Below, piece after piece: positions 32,875-40,905 of a stretch of 64,000 bases of DNA; position 1 is the first letter of the stretch; every line of letters starts with the position of its first letter. Location of the stretch: the NCBI GenBank assembly GCA_020637635.1, contig JACKKB010000009.1, positions 1 to 64,000 on the forward strand, in the 5' to 3' direction. A model generated the notes under the pieces. That model did not search any database. It was not told where the DNA came from and saw only the letters and a list, made by a program, of their open reading frames with translations. This DNA comes from Albidovulum sp. GTDB taxonomy: Bacteria > Pseudomonadota > Alphaproteobacteria > Rhodobacterales > Rhodobacteraceae. The translations under genes and the position numbers were made by a program.

Positions 32875-33180
32875 TTGACCGCATTGATCCTCTACGTGAC
32901 CGTGCTCCTGGCGCCGCCGCTCCTGGCGGTCGCGGCGACGCTGCGCCGACGGCGATACGAGATCGGCCGCGGGCGAAACGGACTGGCGCCGCTTGCGGGC
33001 ACGCTTTTCGCCGGCGCGACCATCGCCTATCTCGGCTATGCGCTCATCGGCCCGGCGCGGAGCGAGCCATGGAACGCGCCCTCGCATCTGCTGGCAGCGG
33101 GGCTCTCCTGGATCTGCTTCTGGATCTGGCTCGTCTTCGCGCTGATGCGACGGCGCGGCGTCGCCCAGCACCCTGCCTGA
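32875..33180 (+). CDS. Small membrane protein (TTG start)
   Basis: 101 residues, about three membrane helices (LILYVTVLLAPPLLAVAATL, FAGATIAYLGYALIG, LLAAGLSWICFWIWLVFALM). No ATG occurs in frame; TTG at 32875 is the best start (product begins MTALILYV) but has no clear SD. A near-consensus promoter 65 bp upstream and the PqiA-like gene 53 bp downstream support it. No family recognised. Confidence 0.55.
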   Translation: MTALILYVTVLLAPPLLAVAATLRRRRYEIGRGRNGLAPLAGTLFAGATIAYLGYALIGPARSEPWNAPSHLLAAGLSWICFWIWLVFALMRRRGVAQHPA

Positions 33181-33233
33181 GCGGCCGGGCGAACCTGCTT
33201 GGCGCGGGGCGGGGGGCGGTCTATCAAGGCGCC

Positions 33234-33674
33234 ATGCTGCGCATCGCCAACCTCTGCCTGCTCGTCCTCTTTCCCGTCGCCTGGTTCGCGCCGCTCCTGC
33301 GCGCCGGGCTTCTGCCGTTCTTCAGCCTCGACGAGATCTCGGTCGTGACCGGGCTCAGGGCGCTTTGGGAAAAGGACGTGGTCCTGGCCCTCGTCGTCAC
33401 CTTTCTGGCGCTCTTCGCGCCCTACATGAAGACGATCGGCCTCGCGCTCGTGCAGTTCGACCTGGCCGCGCCGCGGCTCCTGCCGGCACTGCATGTGCTC
33501 GGCCGCCTGGCGATGGCCGACGTCTTCCTGGTCGCGCTCTACATCGTGCTGGCCAAGGGCGTCGGCGTCGGCCGGGTCGAGACCGGCTGGGGCCTCTACC
33601 TCTTCACCGGCTGCATCCTGGCCAGTCTCGCGATCTCCTGGGCGACCGAACGGCAGGGCCGCGGCCGCAGCTGA
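33234..33674 (+). CDS. PqiA-family inner-membrane protein
   Basis: 146 residues with four membrane helices. It matches one half of paraquat-inducible protein A: FSLDEISVVTGLRALWEKDVV, the APYMKTIGLAL loop, and GRLAMADVFLVALYIVLAKG, the usual PqiA core. The N-terminal zinc-ribbon Cys pairs of full PqiA are missing. PqiA works with MCE proteins (PqiB) in lipid transport, so it fits beside mlaEF; PqiB/C are not present here. Confidence 0.85.
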   Translation: MLRIANLCLLVLFPVAWFAPLLRAGLLPFFSLDEISVVTGLRALWEKDVVLALVVTFLALFAPYMKTIGLALVQFDLAAPRLLPALHVLGRLAMADVFLVALYIVLAKGVGVGRVETGWGLYLFTGCILASLAISWATERQGRGRS

Positions 33675-33681
33675 CCCGGGC

Positions 33682-34839
33682 CTATTGCAGATAGGGCATC
33701 GGATCGACGCTCTCGAAGCCCTGGCGGACTTCGAAATGCACGAAGGCAGGGTTCGAGGCGCGAACCTTGGCGATGGTCTGGCCACGGGCGACCTTGTCGC
33801 CCTTCTGCACCGCGATCCCGTCGATATTGGCATAGACGGTCAGAAGGTTGCCATCGTGGCGGATGACGAGGATAGGCACCTGTTCGGTATCCTTGGTGAT
33901 CGCCGCAACGGTGCCGTCGCCGGCGGCCTTCACCGCGGTCCCGGCAGTGGCGGCGATGTCGATGCCGTCGTTCTTCTTCTTCTCGTAGGTGCGGATGATC
34001 TTGCCGGAGACCGGCATCAGCAGCCTGGAACTGCCCGAGGCGGCGGTTCTGTCGGCGCCGAGATTGGCGGCGGCCGGCGCCGCCACGGGCGAGGAGGCCG
34101 AGGCGGTCTTCTCGTCGGGCAGCGGCTGCGAGGCCGAGGGCGGCACCGGTGTCGGCGAACCCTGCCCGGGCTGCGTCACATCGGCCTCCGCCGAGCTGCC
34201 GACGGCGGCCACCGGAATAAGCAGCGTCTGCCCCTCGCGCACGGCAAGATCGGCACCGAGCCCGTTCCAGTCGGCCAGCGCGCGCACGTCGACCTTGTAG
34301 AGCCGGGCGATCGTATAGGCGGTCTCGCCGCGCATCACCTTGTGCCGGATCGGTTCGGTCGGGCCGATGGCGGCGCTGCCCCCCGCGGCGGCCCCTCTGC
34401 CCGAGGCGCGGTCGATCGCGCCCGAGGCGATCGTGGTCACGTCGATGGCGCCCCCCGCCGGCACGCCGGCGGCGCCCGCGGGCTCGGCCACGCGCCGCGG
34501 CAGCGCCAGCACCTCGCCCTCGTTCAGCGTCGCGCCGGCGTCGATGGCATTGTAGCTGGCCAGTTCGTCGGCCGGCAGGCCGATCCGCGCCGCCACGCTT
34601 GAAACCGTGTCGCCGCGCCGGGCGATGGCCACCTGATAGCCGGGATAGGCGATGATGCCGCGCTGGTCGGCCGCCGGGCGCGGCTGGGCACTGCGCGCCG
34701 CCGCCGTGGTGTCGAACCCGCCGCCCAGATGGCGCATGTCGAGATCGAAGCCGCCGCCCGGCTGGCAGGCTGCGAGTGCCGCCACGCCTCCGCCGAGAAG
34801 AAGACCCCGCAGAAGCGTTCCGGGTCGGGAAATCGTCAT
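33682..34839 (-). CDS. nlpD: NlpD-like LysM/M23 lipoprotein (degenerate LytM domain)
   Basis: 385 residues. The ATG at 34839 was chosen over a GTG six bases earlier because GAGGA is then at SD distance. Lipobox ALAAC is near residue 25. Two LysM-like motifs are visible (VAIARRGDTVSSVAARIGLP and HKVMRGETAYTIARLYKV), then a Pro/Ser/Ala-rich linker and a C-terminal peptidase M23 domain. The first zinc ligand His is missing (KNDGIDIA) as in E. coli NlpD, so it should act as an activator of cell-wall amidases rather than a hydrolase. It follows surE and pcm, the classical order. Confidence 0.9.
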   Translation of the reverse strand: MTISRPGTLLRGLLLGGGVAALAACQPGGGFDLDMRHLGGGFDTTAAARSAQPRPAADQRGIIAYPGYQVAIARRGDTVSSVAARIGLPADELASYNAIDAGATLNEGEVLALPRRVAEPAGAAGVPAGGAIDVTTIASGAIDRASGRGAAAGGSAAIGPTEPIRHKVMRGETAYTIARLYKVDVRALADWNGLGADLAVREGQTLLIPVAAVGSSAEADVTQPGQGSPTPVPPSASQPLPDEKTASASSPVAAPAAANLGADRTAASGSSRLLMPVSGKIIRTYEKKKNDGIDIAATAGTAVKAAGDGTVAAITKDTEQVPILVIRHDGNLLTVYANIDGIAVQKGDKVARGQTIAKVRASNPAFVHFEVRQGFESVDPMPYLQ

Positions 34840-34905
34840 GCTCACATCCTCGCTGCGCGGGTCCTGTTGGTCGGACCCTTCGGTTGCTTGCGTCCGGGCT
34901 CGCGC

Positions 34906-35547
34906 TCAGTCCTGCCCCAGACCCTCCACCAGCGGCACGAAACGCACCGGGCGGAGTTCTTCGTAGTCATAGCCTTCGGGAGTGCGGCGCACCTTGATAA
35001 GGCTCTGCACCGCGTCGCTCTGCCCCACCGGCAGCACCATGATACCGCCGATACGGAGCTGAGCCAATAGGGGCCCTGGCGGGTCTTCGGCCGCCGCGGT
35101 GACGAGTATCCGGTCGAAAGGCGCCTGATCCGGCAGGCCGTGGCTGCCGTCCGCCGCGATGGCGGTGATGTTGGTGACGCCGAGGGCGGCGAAGACCGCC
35201 TCGGCCTCGCGCACCAGCCGCCGGTGGCGGTCGACGGTGTAGACCCGGCGCGCCAGCTCGGCGAGGATGGCCGCCTGATAGCCCGAGCCGGTGCCGATCT
35301 CGAGCACCTTGTCGCGGGGGCTGACTTCGAGTGCCTGCGTCATGAGGCCGACGACCGAGGGCTGCGAGATGGTCTGGCCGCAGGCGATCGGCAGCGGCAT
35401 GTCCTCATAGGCGCGCTCGGCGAAGATGCCGGTGACGAAATCGCCGCGGTCGATCTTTTCCATCGCCGTCAGGACCCGTCCGTCGGTCACGCCCTTGGAC
35501 CGCAGTCCGTAGAGAAACCGCATCTTGATCTCGGCGGCATCTGTCAT
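34906..35547 (-). CDS. pcm: Protein-L-isoaspartate O-methyltransferase
   Basis: 213 residues. SAM motif LEIGTGSGYQAAILAEL, preceded by GQTISQPSVVGLMTQAL, the family signature. It repairs isoaspartate in aged proteins. It overlaps surE by ATGA and is followed by nlpD after 66 bp. Confidence 0.94.
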   Translation of the reverse strand: MTDAAEIKMRFLYGLRSKGVTDGRVLTAMEKIDRGDFVTGIFAERAYEDMPLPIACGQTISQPSVVGLMTQALEVSPRDKVLEIGTGSGYQAAILAELARRVYTVDRHRRLVREAEAVFAALGVTNITAIAADGSHGLPDQAPFDRILVTAAAEDPPGPLLAQLRIGGIMVLPVGQSDAVQSLIKVRRTPEGYDYEELRPVRFVPLVEGLGQD

Positions 35548-36329
35548 CCGAGCCGGCCCGCGAGATCATCGAGCACGTCGTGGGCGGTCAGGTCGGCGCG
35601 CATCGGCGTGACCGAGATCCAGCCGTCGAGATTGACCGCGACGTCGGTGCCGGGCGCGGTCGGATGATGCTGCGGCCCGCCGGTGATCCACAGGAACTTG
35701 CGCCCCGAAGGCGAGACATGCGGTTCGACCCCGAAGAAGGTGTCGGTGCGGTAGCCCTGGGCGCTGACCTTCATGCCCCTGACCTTGTCGCCCGCGATCG
35801 GGGGGAAGTTGACGTTGTAGAAGATGCGGTAGTCGCCCTTGTCCCAGATGCCCCTGTCGAGAAGGGCCCGGACGACGGCGGTGCCGTGATCGCGGGCCGC
35901 CTCGAATGGCGTGTCGAGTTCCTCGGTCTGCGGCCCCATGAACTGGCTGAGCGCGATCGCGGGCAGGCCCTGGAGTGCCGCCTCCATCGCGCCGCCGACG
36001 GTGCCGGAGTAAAGCGCGTTCTCGGCCGCGTTGTTGCCGCGGTTGACGCCCGAAAGCACCAGATCGGGGCGCGCGCCCTGCAACACGTCGTAAAGACCGG
36101 CGAGCACGCAATCGGCCGGGCTGCCCTCGGCGGCATAGCGGCGGGGCCCGAGCTTGAGGATCATCATCGGGTGGGTGTAGCTGATGCAATGGCCGACGCC
36201 GGACTGTTCGAAGGCCGGCGCCACGGTCCAGACCTCGCCCTTCGGTCCCGCGATCTCCTCGGCGATGGCGGTCAGGACCGCCAGCCCCGGCGCGTTGATT
36301 CCGTCGTCATTCGTGATCAGGATACGCAT
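35544..36329 (-). CDS. surE: 5'/3'-nucleotidase SurE
   Basis: 261 residues. The metal site is Asp8-Asp9 (MRILITNDDGINA), with further family blocks VAPAFEQSGVGH and LVLSGVNRGNNAAENALYSGTVGGAME. It hydrolyses nucleoside monophosphates in stationary phase. The ATG is preceded by low-complexity repeats, so the open frame further upstream is not coding. Confidence 0.94.
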   Translation of the reverse strand: MRILITNDDGINAPGLAVLTAIAEEIAGPKGEVWTVAPAFEQSGVGHCISYTHPMMILKLGPRRYAAEGSPADCVLAGLYDVLQGARPDLVLSGVNRGNNAAENALYSGTVGGAMEAALQGLPAIALSQFMGPQTEELDTPFEAARDHGTAVVRALLDRGIWDKGDYRIFYNVNFPPIAGDKVRGMKVSAQGYRTDTFFGVEPHVSPSGRKFLWITGGPQHHPTAPGTDVAVNLDGWISVTPMRADLTAHDVLDDLAGRLG

Positions 36330-36400
36330 GCCCGAGCCCCGCTGCCTGCCCCTGCTTAGACGAGCCGGGCGGGAGCGTAAAGACGCCCGGCAGGCGCCCC

Positions 36401-36499
36401 TGCACGGGGTCCCGGCACGGGTCCCCGGCACGGGCCACGGCACTGTCCTCTGCACGGGCCTCTGCACGGGCCTCTGCACGGGCCTCGCCACAGGCCCCG
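36401..36499. repeat. 12-bp tandem repeat (TGCACGGGCCTC)
   Basis: About eight degenerate copies of GCACGGG plus CCTCT/TCCCG/CCACG fillers lie between the surE start and the SDR stop. The last three (TGCACGGGCCTC) are identical. Confidence 0.8.
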
Positions 36500-36510
36500 G
36501 CCCGGGCGGC

Positions 36511-37167
36511 TCAGAGCCCGGCGAGAATCCGTGCCGCCTCGGCATGGGGATCGGCCAGCCCGGCGCGATCCTCGCCGGGGAAGAAGCGTGCCCGCGTGGC
36601 CGTGGCCATCGGCGCCGGCACCTCGATCGCCACCCGCGGCCCGATCCGCACCGTCTCGGCCTGCCAGGACCGGGCGAGCGCGATCTGCGCCGCCTTCGTC
36701 GCCCCGTAGGCGCCGAAGAACTTCTCGCCCCCGCGCGGATCGTCGAGGAACAGCGCCGTTCCCTGCCCGGCCCGCAAGAGCGGCTCGAGCATCACGATGA
36801 GCGCGGCGGTGGCGCGCAGGTTGCAGGCGACGGACTTGTCGAAATCCTTGGCGTCGAGCTGACCGGCCGGCGCCAGCGGCGCGGCGTGGATCGCGGCATG
36901 GGCCCAGAGGTCCAGCCGCCCCCAGCGCTCGGCGATCGAGCCGGCCATGTGCGCCATCGCATTTTCGTCGGTGATGTCGAGCGGGGCGAGCGTGGCGCTG
37001 CCACCTGCGGCGCGGATGCGGTCGTCAAGCTCCTCGAGCGCGCCGGCGGTGCGGGCCACGGCCAGAACATGCCAGCCGCGCGCGCCAAGAGCTGCGGCCA
37101 ACGCAAAGCCGAGCCCGCGCGAGGCGCCGGTGACAAGGGCCAGTTTCTGGGTGGCGGGATCGCTCAT
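36511..37167 (-). CDS. Short-chain dehydrogenase/reductase (SDR)
   Basis: 218 residues. NAD(P) site TGASRGLGFALA, catalytic Y-x3-K as YGATK. The serine usually found 13 residues before the Tyr is replaced (FLDDPRGGEKFFGAYG), so catalysis may be altered. The substrate is unknown. It is the gene before the surE repeats on the minus strand, but in relatives a similar SDR often sits after purF. Confidence 0.85.
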   Translation of the reverse strand: MSDPATQKLALVTGASRGLGFALAAALGARGWHVLAVARTAGALEELDDRIRAAGGSATLAPLDITDENAMAHMAGSIAERWGRLDLWAHAAIHAAPLAPAGQLDAKDFDKSVACNLRATAALIVMLEPLLRAGQGTALFLDDPRGGEKFFGAYGATKAAQIALARSWQAETVRIGPRVAIEVPAPMATATRARFFPGEDRAGLADPHAEAARILAGL

Positions 37168-37287
37168 GGCGCTCCTTTGGCACCCCGGCGCGCGCGGCGC
37201 AAGTCCCGGCGGCAGCGGAAGCGATTGACATGCCGCCGCGGCGCGGCGAAATTGCGCGGCAAAGCTGAACAGTGGAAGGAACGCCAG

Positions 37288-37878
37288 ATGACGCTTTCGC
37301 AGGCCCTCGTGCCGTCGCAGTCGCTTGTTGCCCGCACGCTCATGGTTCTGGGCGGCACGGCGCTCATCGCCCTTGCCGCACAGATCACAGTGCCGATGCT
37401 CCCGGTGCCGATGACGTTGCAGACGCTGGCGATCCTCGTCGTCGGGCTGAGCTTCGGGGCGCGGATGGGCGCACTCACGCTCATCGCCTATCTGGCCGAG
37501 GGCGCGATGGGGCTGCCGGTCTTCGCCCAGGCCAAGAACGGCATCGCCTTTGCCGGGCCGACGGCCGGCTTTCTCATCGGTTTCGTCGCCATGGCCTGGC
37601 TTGCCGGCTTCGCCGCCGACCGCGGCGTGAGGGGCTTCGTGCCGACCGTTCTCGTGGCGCTCGCCGCTTCGGCGCTGATCTATGTCCCCGGCATCGCTTG
37701 GGCGATGTCGCTGGCCGATCTCGCCGGGCTCGACACGGCGAAATGGGGCGCCGACAGCTTCGGCTCGATCTGGACCTACTACATGGCGCCCTTCCTCGCC
37801 GGCGATGCGGTCAAGGCGGTGCTGGCCGCGCTGATCGTGGCGGGCGGCTGGGCGGCGGTAAGGTCGCGCAAGGCCTGA
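37288..37878 (+). CDS. bioY: Biotin transporter BioY
   Basis: 196 residues, six membrane helices. BioY core motifs are ITVPMLPVPMTLQTLAILVV and GPTAGFLIGFVAMAWLAG. As substrate-binding (S) component of an ECF importer it can work alone or with EcfAT elsewhere. AAGGA is at SD distance. A weak promoter TTGACA-N18-AAATTG lies at 37225-37254. A long open frame upstream is not coding. birA lies in the same window at 57.9 kb. Confidence 0.93.
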   Translation: MTLSQALVPSQSLVARTLMVLGGTALIALAAQITVPMLPVPMTLQTLAILVVGLSFGARMGALTLIAYLAEGAMGLPVFAQAKNGIAFAGPTAGFLIGFVAMAWLAGFAADRGVRGFVPTVLVALAASALIYVPGIAWAMSLADLAGLDTAKWGADSFGSIWTYYMAPFLAGDAVKAVLAALIVAGGWAAVRSRKA

Positions 37879-37900
37879 GCGCCCCGCGGAAAGAACCGCA

Positions 37901-37927
37901 AACGCCGCCCTCCCGGGGCGGCGTTTT
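37901..37927 (+). terminator. Rho-independent terminator after bioY
   Basis: AACGCCGCCC (37901-37910) pairs with GGGCGGCGTT (37916-37925), loop TCCCG, followed by TT and a short T-run. It separates bioY from the converging DUF1284 gene and may work in both directions. Confidence 0.8.
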
Positions 37928-37935
37928 CCATTGGA

Positions 37936-38358
37936 TCAGCTCCGATCCGCGTGCAGCCGCGCCAGCGCCGCCTCGCACATGCCGTAGGGCTCCCATTCGC
38001 AGCCGGCGCAGAGGGTCTTGAGACTGCCGGGCGGCACCTTCGCGCGGATCCGCGCCTTCGCCGCACCCCAGGTCAGGCGCTCCCGCGGTTGCAGCCCCAG
38101 GGCCGCCGCATGGGCGCGGTCGAGCAGCTTGATCCTGTCCTGGCTCGTGCAAAGGCTGCCTCGCCGCTTGGGACAGGGTCCGCAGATGTCGTCGGCCGCC
38201 CCCACCACGCGGATCTCGATCGCGTCTCCGCCCGACGCGCGAAGCCGGCCCATCACGATCGCGTCCATGTTGGCGGTGAAGGCGTCGGAATAGCCCTTGC
38301 CCTCGAAGCCGAGCGAGCAGAGGAAATGATGCGGACGGTAGCGGAGGGGGTCAGGCAA
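37936..38358 (-). CDS. DUF1284-domain protein (possible Fe-S protein)
   Basis: 140 residues from a TTG start; no ATG or GTG is in frame near the conserved RYRPHHFLCSLGFEGKGYS. The TTG lies inside the end of the upstream gene (TTGCCTGA overlap); another TTG two codons earlier is possible. Cys motifs are CGPCPKRRGSLC and CAGCEWEPYGMC, so a bound metal or cluster is likely. Last gene of the radA-cvpA-purF-DUF1801 string. The function is unknown. Confidence 0.8.
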   Translation of the reverse strand: MPDPLRYRPHHFLCSLGFEGKGYSDAFTANMDAIVMGRLRASGGDAIEIRVVGAADDICGPCPKRRGSLCTSQDRIKLLDRAHAAALGLQPRERLTWGAAKARIRAKVPPGSLKTLCAGCEWEPYGMCEAALARLHADRS

Positions 38359-38710
38359 GGCCAAGTTCCGCAAGGCGCGCCGCGACCAGGCGGCGGACGA
38401 GATCCTCGGGCAAGGGCCGCGCCGGGGTGAAGCTGATCGCGCCCGGCCTGTGCCGGAAGCGGAGCGCCGCGATTTCGTCGGCGAACTGCGGAATGATGTT
38501 GCCGGAATGCGGATAGAAGCCGCAGTTGCGGGCAAAGCCGGCGTATCCCGCCACCATCTTCCCGCCCAGCCGGAAGCCGGGCATGGCATAGGACATGACT
38601 TCCTCCGCGCCGCTCAGGCAGGTGCCGATGACCTCGCGCAGGGCCTGCAGCGCGGCGCGCTGGTCCTCGGGACGCCGGGCGAGATAGGCCTCGACCTCGC
38701 TCGCGCTCAC
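38351..38710 (-). CDS. DUF1801-domain protein
   Basis: 119 residues from a GTG that overlaps the purF stop (GTGA). The fold is that of YdhG-like small proteins: ALREVIGTCLSGAEEVMSYAM, MPGFRLGGKMVAGYAGF, CGFYPHSGNIIP. DUF1801 proteins are of unknown function; one member binds metal. The start codon overlap implies translation coupled to purF. Confidence 0.85.
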   Translation of the reverse strand: MSASEVEAYLARRPEDQRAALQALREVIGTCLSGAEEVMSYAMPGFRLGGKMVAGYAGFARNCGFYPHSGNIIPQFADEIAALRFRHRPGAISFTPARPLPEDLVRRLVAARLAELGLA

Positions 38711-40167
38711 TGCGCCGCCTTCATGGTGAAACCGTTCTCGATCTGGTCGGCCGGGGCCACCGGGTAGTCGCCCGAGAAGCAGGCGTCGCAATATTGCGGC
38801 GCGGCCGCGTTGCGCCCGCCCGCCTCGCCCACCGCGCGATAGAGCCCGTCGAGCGAGATGAACTTCAGGCTGTCGATGCCGATCCAGTCGCGCATCTCGT
38901 CCTCGCTCATCGTCGCGGCCAGGAGCTTTTCGCGCTCCGGCGTGTCGACGCCGTAGAAGCATGGCCAGGCGGTGGGCGGGCTCGCGATGCGGAAATGCAC
39001 CGCGGCCGCACCGGCATCGAGGATCATGTCCTTGATCTTGCGGCTGGTGGTGCCCCGCACGACGCTGTCGTCGACCAGGATCACCCGCTTGCCCTTGATG
39101 AGCGCCCGGTTGACGTTCAGCTTGAGCCGCACGCCCATGTTGCGGATCTGCTCGGTCGGCTCGATGAAGGTGCGCCCCATATACTGGTTGCGTATGATCC
39201 CCATGCCGAAGGGAATGCCGCTTTCGGCGGCATAGCCGATCGCTGCCGGGGTGCCCGAATCCGGCACCGGGCAGACGAGATCGGCCTCGACCGGCGCCTC
39301 GCGCGCCAGTTCGACCCCGATCTGCCGGCGCGTCTCGTAGACCGAACGGCCGCCGAGGATGGAATCGGGGCGCGAAAAATAGACATGCTCGAAGATGCAG
39401 AACCGCGACCTGGCGGGCGCGAAGGGCCGCGACGAGGTGATCTTGCCGTCCTCGATCACCACCATTTCACCCGGCTCGACCTCGCGCAGGAACTCCGCCC
39501 CGATTATGTCGAGCGCGCAGGTCTCCGAGGACAGCGCATAGCCCTCGCCGATCTGGCCGAGCACCAGCGGCCTCACCCCCAGCGGATCGCGCACGCCGAT
39601 GAGCTTGGAGCGGGTCATGGCGATGATCGAGAAGGCGCCCTCGACGGCGCGCAGCGCATCCTTGATGCGCTCGGCCAGCGTCTTCTGCATCGAGCGCGCC
39701 ATGAGATGGATGATGCATTCCGAATCCGAGGAGGACTGAAAGATCGCGCCCCGCCCGATCAGCTCCTTGCGCAGCTGGGCGGCGTTGGTGAGATTGCCGT
39801 TGTGGGCAATTGCGCAGCCGCCGATCGCGAATTCGCCGAAGAACGGCTGCACGTCGCGGATCGCGGTATTGCCCTTCGATCCGGCCGTCGAATAGCGCAC
39901 ATGACCAATGGCGAGGCTTCCCGGCAGCGCCGCCATCACGTCGGCCTTGGTGAAATTGTCGCGGACATAGCCGAAGCGCTTGGTGTTGTTGAAACCCTCG
40001 CGGGCATCGTAGGTGACGATGCCGCCGGCCTCCTGGCCACGGTGCTGGAGCGCATGCATCCCGAGGGCAACGAAATTCGCCGCATCCGCGATGCCGATGA
40101 CGCCGAAGACGCCGCATTCCTCCTTCAACTTGTCGTCGTCGAAGGGGTTGGCAAGGTGTCGGCGCAT
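38707..40167 (-). CDS. purF: Amidophosphoribosyltransferase
   Basis: 486 residues from MRRHLANPFDDDKLKEEC. An 17-residue propeptide precedes the catalytic Cys18 (CGVFGVIG) that becomes the N-terminus. PRPP site VILVDDSVVRGTTS. Cys of the Fe-S cluster type are visible (CPVPDSG, CIFEHVYF, CDACFSGDY). It commits PRPP to purine synthesis. It follows cvpA by 99 bp. Confidence 0.95.
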   Translation of the reverse strand: MRRHLANPFDDDKLKEECGVFGVIGIADAANFVALGMHALQHRGQEAGGIVTYDAREGFNNTKRFGYVRDNFTKADVMAALPGSLAIGHVRYSTAGSKGNTAIRDVQPFFGEFAIGGCAIAHNGNLTNAAQLRKELIGRGAIFQSSSDSECIIHLMARSMQKTLAERIKDALRAVEGAFSIIAMTRSKLIGVRDPLGVRPLVLGQIGEGYALSSETCALDIIGAEFLREVEPGEMVVIEDGKITSSRPFAPARSRFCIFEHVYFSRPDSILGGRSVYETRRQIGVELAREAPVEADLVCPVPDSGTPAAIGYAAESGIPFGMGIIRNQYMGRTFIEPTEQIRNMGVRLKLNVNRALIKGKRVILVDDSVVRGTTSRKIKDMILDAGAAAVHFRIASPPTAWPCFYGVDTPEREKLLAATMSEDEMRDWIGIDSLKFISLDGLYRAVGEAGGRNAAAPQYCDACFSGDYPVAPADQIENGFTMKAAQ

Positions 40168-40266
40168 TGGCGAGGCTCCGAATCCGGTTCCGGGCGGTGC
40201 CTGTCCTTTAGTCCGAACCGCGTCCCGTGTCACGCCCGTGTCACACGCAGCGGCCCTTCCCCGGGG

Positions 40267-40890
40267 TCAATTCCCCGGCACCGTGACCGTGCTGGCCCCG
40301 GTTCCGGTCGTGGCACCCGTTTCGGGGGCGATCCCGGCACCACCGCAGGACGAGACGAGTTCCTGATAGCGCTGCTTGATCCAGCCGGGCGCATTGTCGG
40401 GCACCTCGGCATTGAGCTTGCCCTGCAGCGAGCCGAAGATCTGTGCCGAGCGCGACTTGTCCACCACCGGCACCGAGGCATCGGCCAGGAAACGGTCGTA
40501 GACCACGAAGGCGACGACCACCAGCACGACCCCGCGCAGCACGCCGAAGAGGAAGCCGAGCCCCTGGTCGAGCCCGCCCAGCGCCGAGCGCTGGATCGCC
40601 GAGGAGAAGAGCGGCGTGAAGATCGACATGACGATGAGCGCCACGGCAAAGATCACCACGAAGGCGGCGAGCGTGGAGAGCTCGCAACTGTCGCCGATGA
40701 ACTTGTCGAGATATGGCACCTGCTTCATCAGCGGCTCGGCCTGCCTGGCGAAGACGAAGGCCACCACGGCGGCGGCGACCCAGCCGGCGATCGCCAGCAC
40801 CTCGCGCACCAGACCGCGGCTGTAGGCCAGGATCGCGGATATGATGATGACCGCCGCGACGACGGCGTCGACGATCGTGAAGGTATCCAT
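40267..40890 (-). CDS. cvpA: CvpA family protein
   Basis: 207 residues. Four membrane helices in the first 130 residues and a soluble Gly/Thr-rich tail (GATTGTGASTVTVPGN). CvpA is linked to colicin V production and envelope homeostasis; it lies before purF as in E. coli. radA ends 15 bp upstream. Confidence 0.9.
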   Translation of the reverse strand: MDTFTIVDAVVAAVIIISAILAYSRGLVREVLAIAGWVAAAVVAFVFARQAEPLMKQVPYLDKFIGDSCELSTLAAFVVIFAVALIVMSIFTPLFSSAIQRSALGGLDQGLGFLFGVLRGVVLVVVAFVVYDRFLADASVPVVDKSRSAQIFGSLQGKLNAEVPDNAPGWIKQRYQELVSSCGGAGIAPETGATTGTGASTVTVPGN

Positions 40891-40905
40891 GCCGTTGCTC
40901 CTTGC

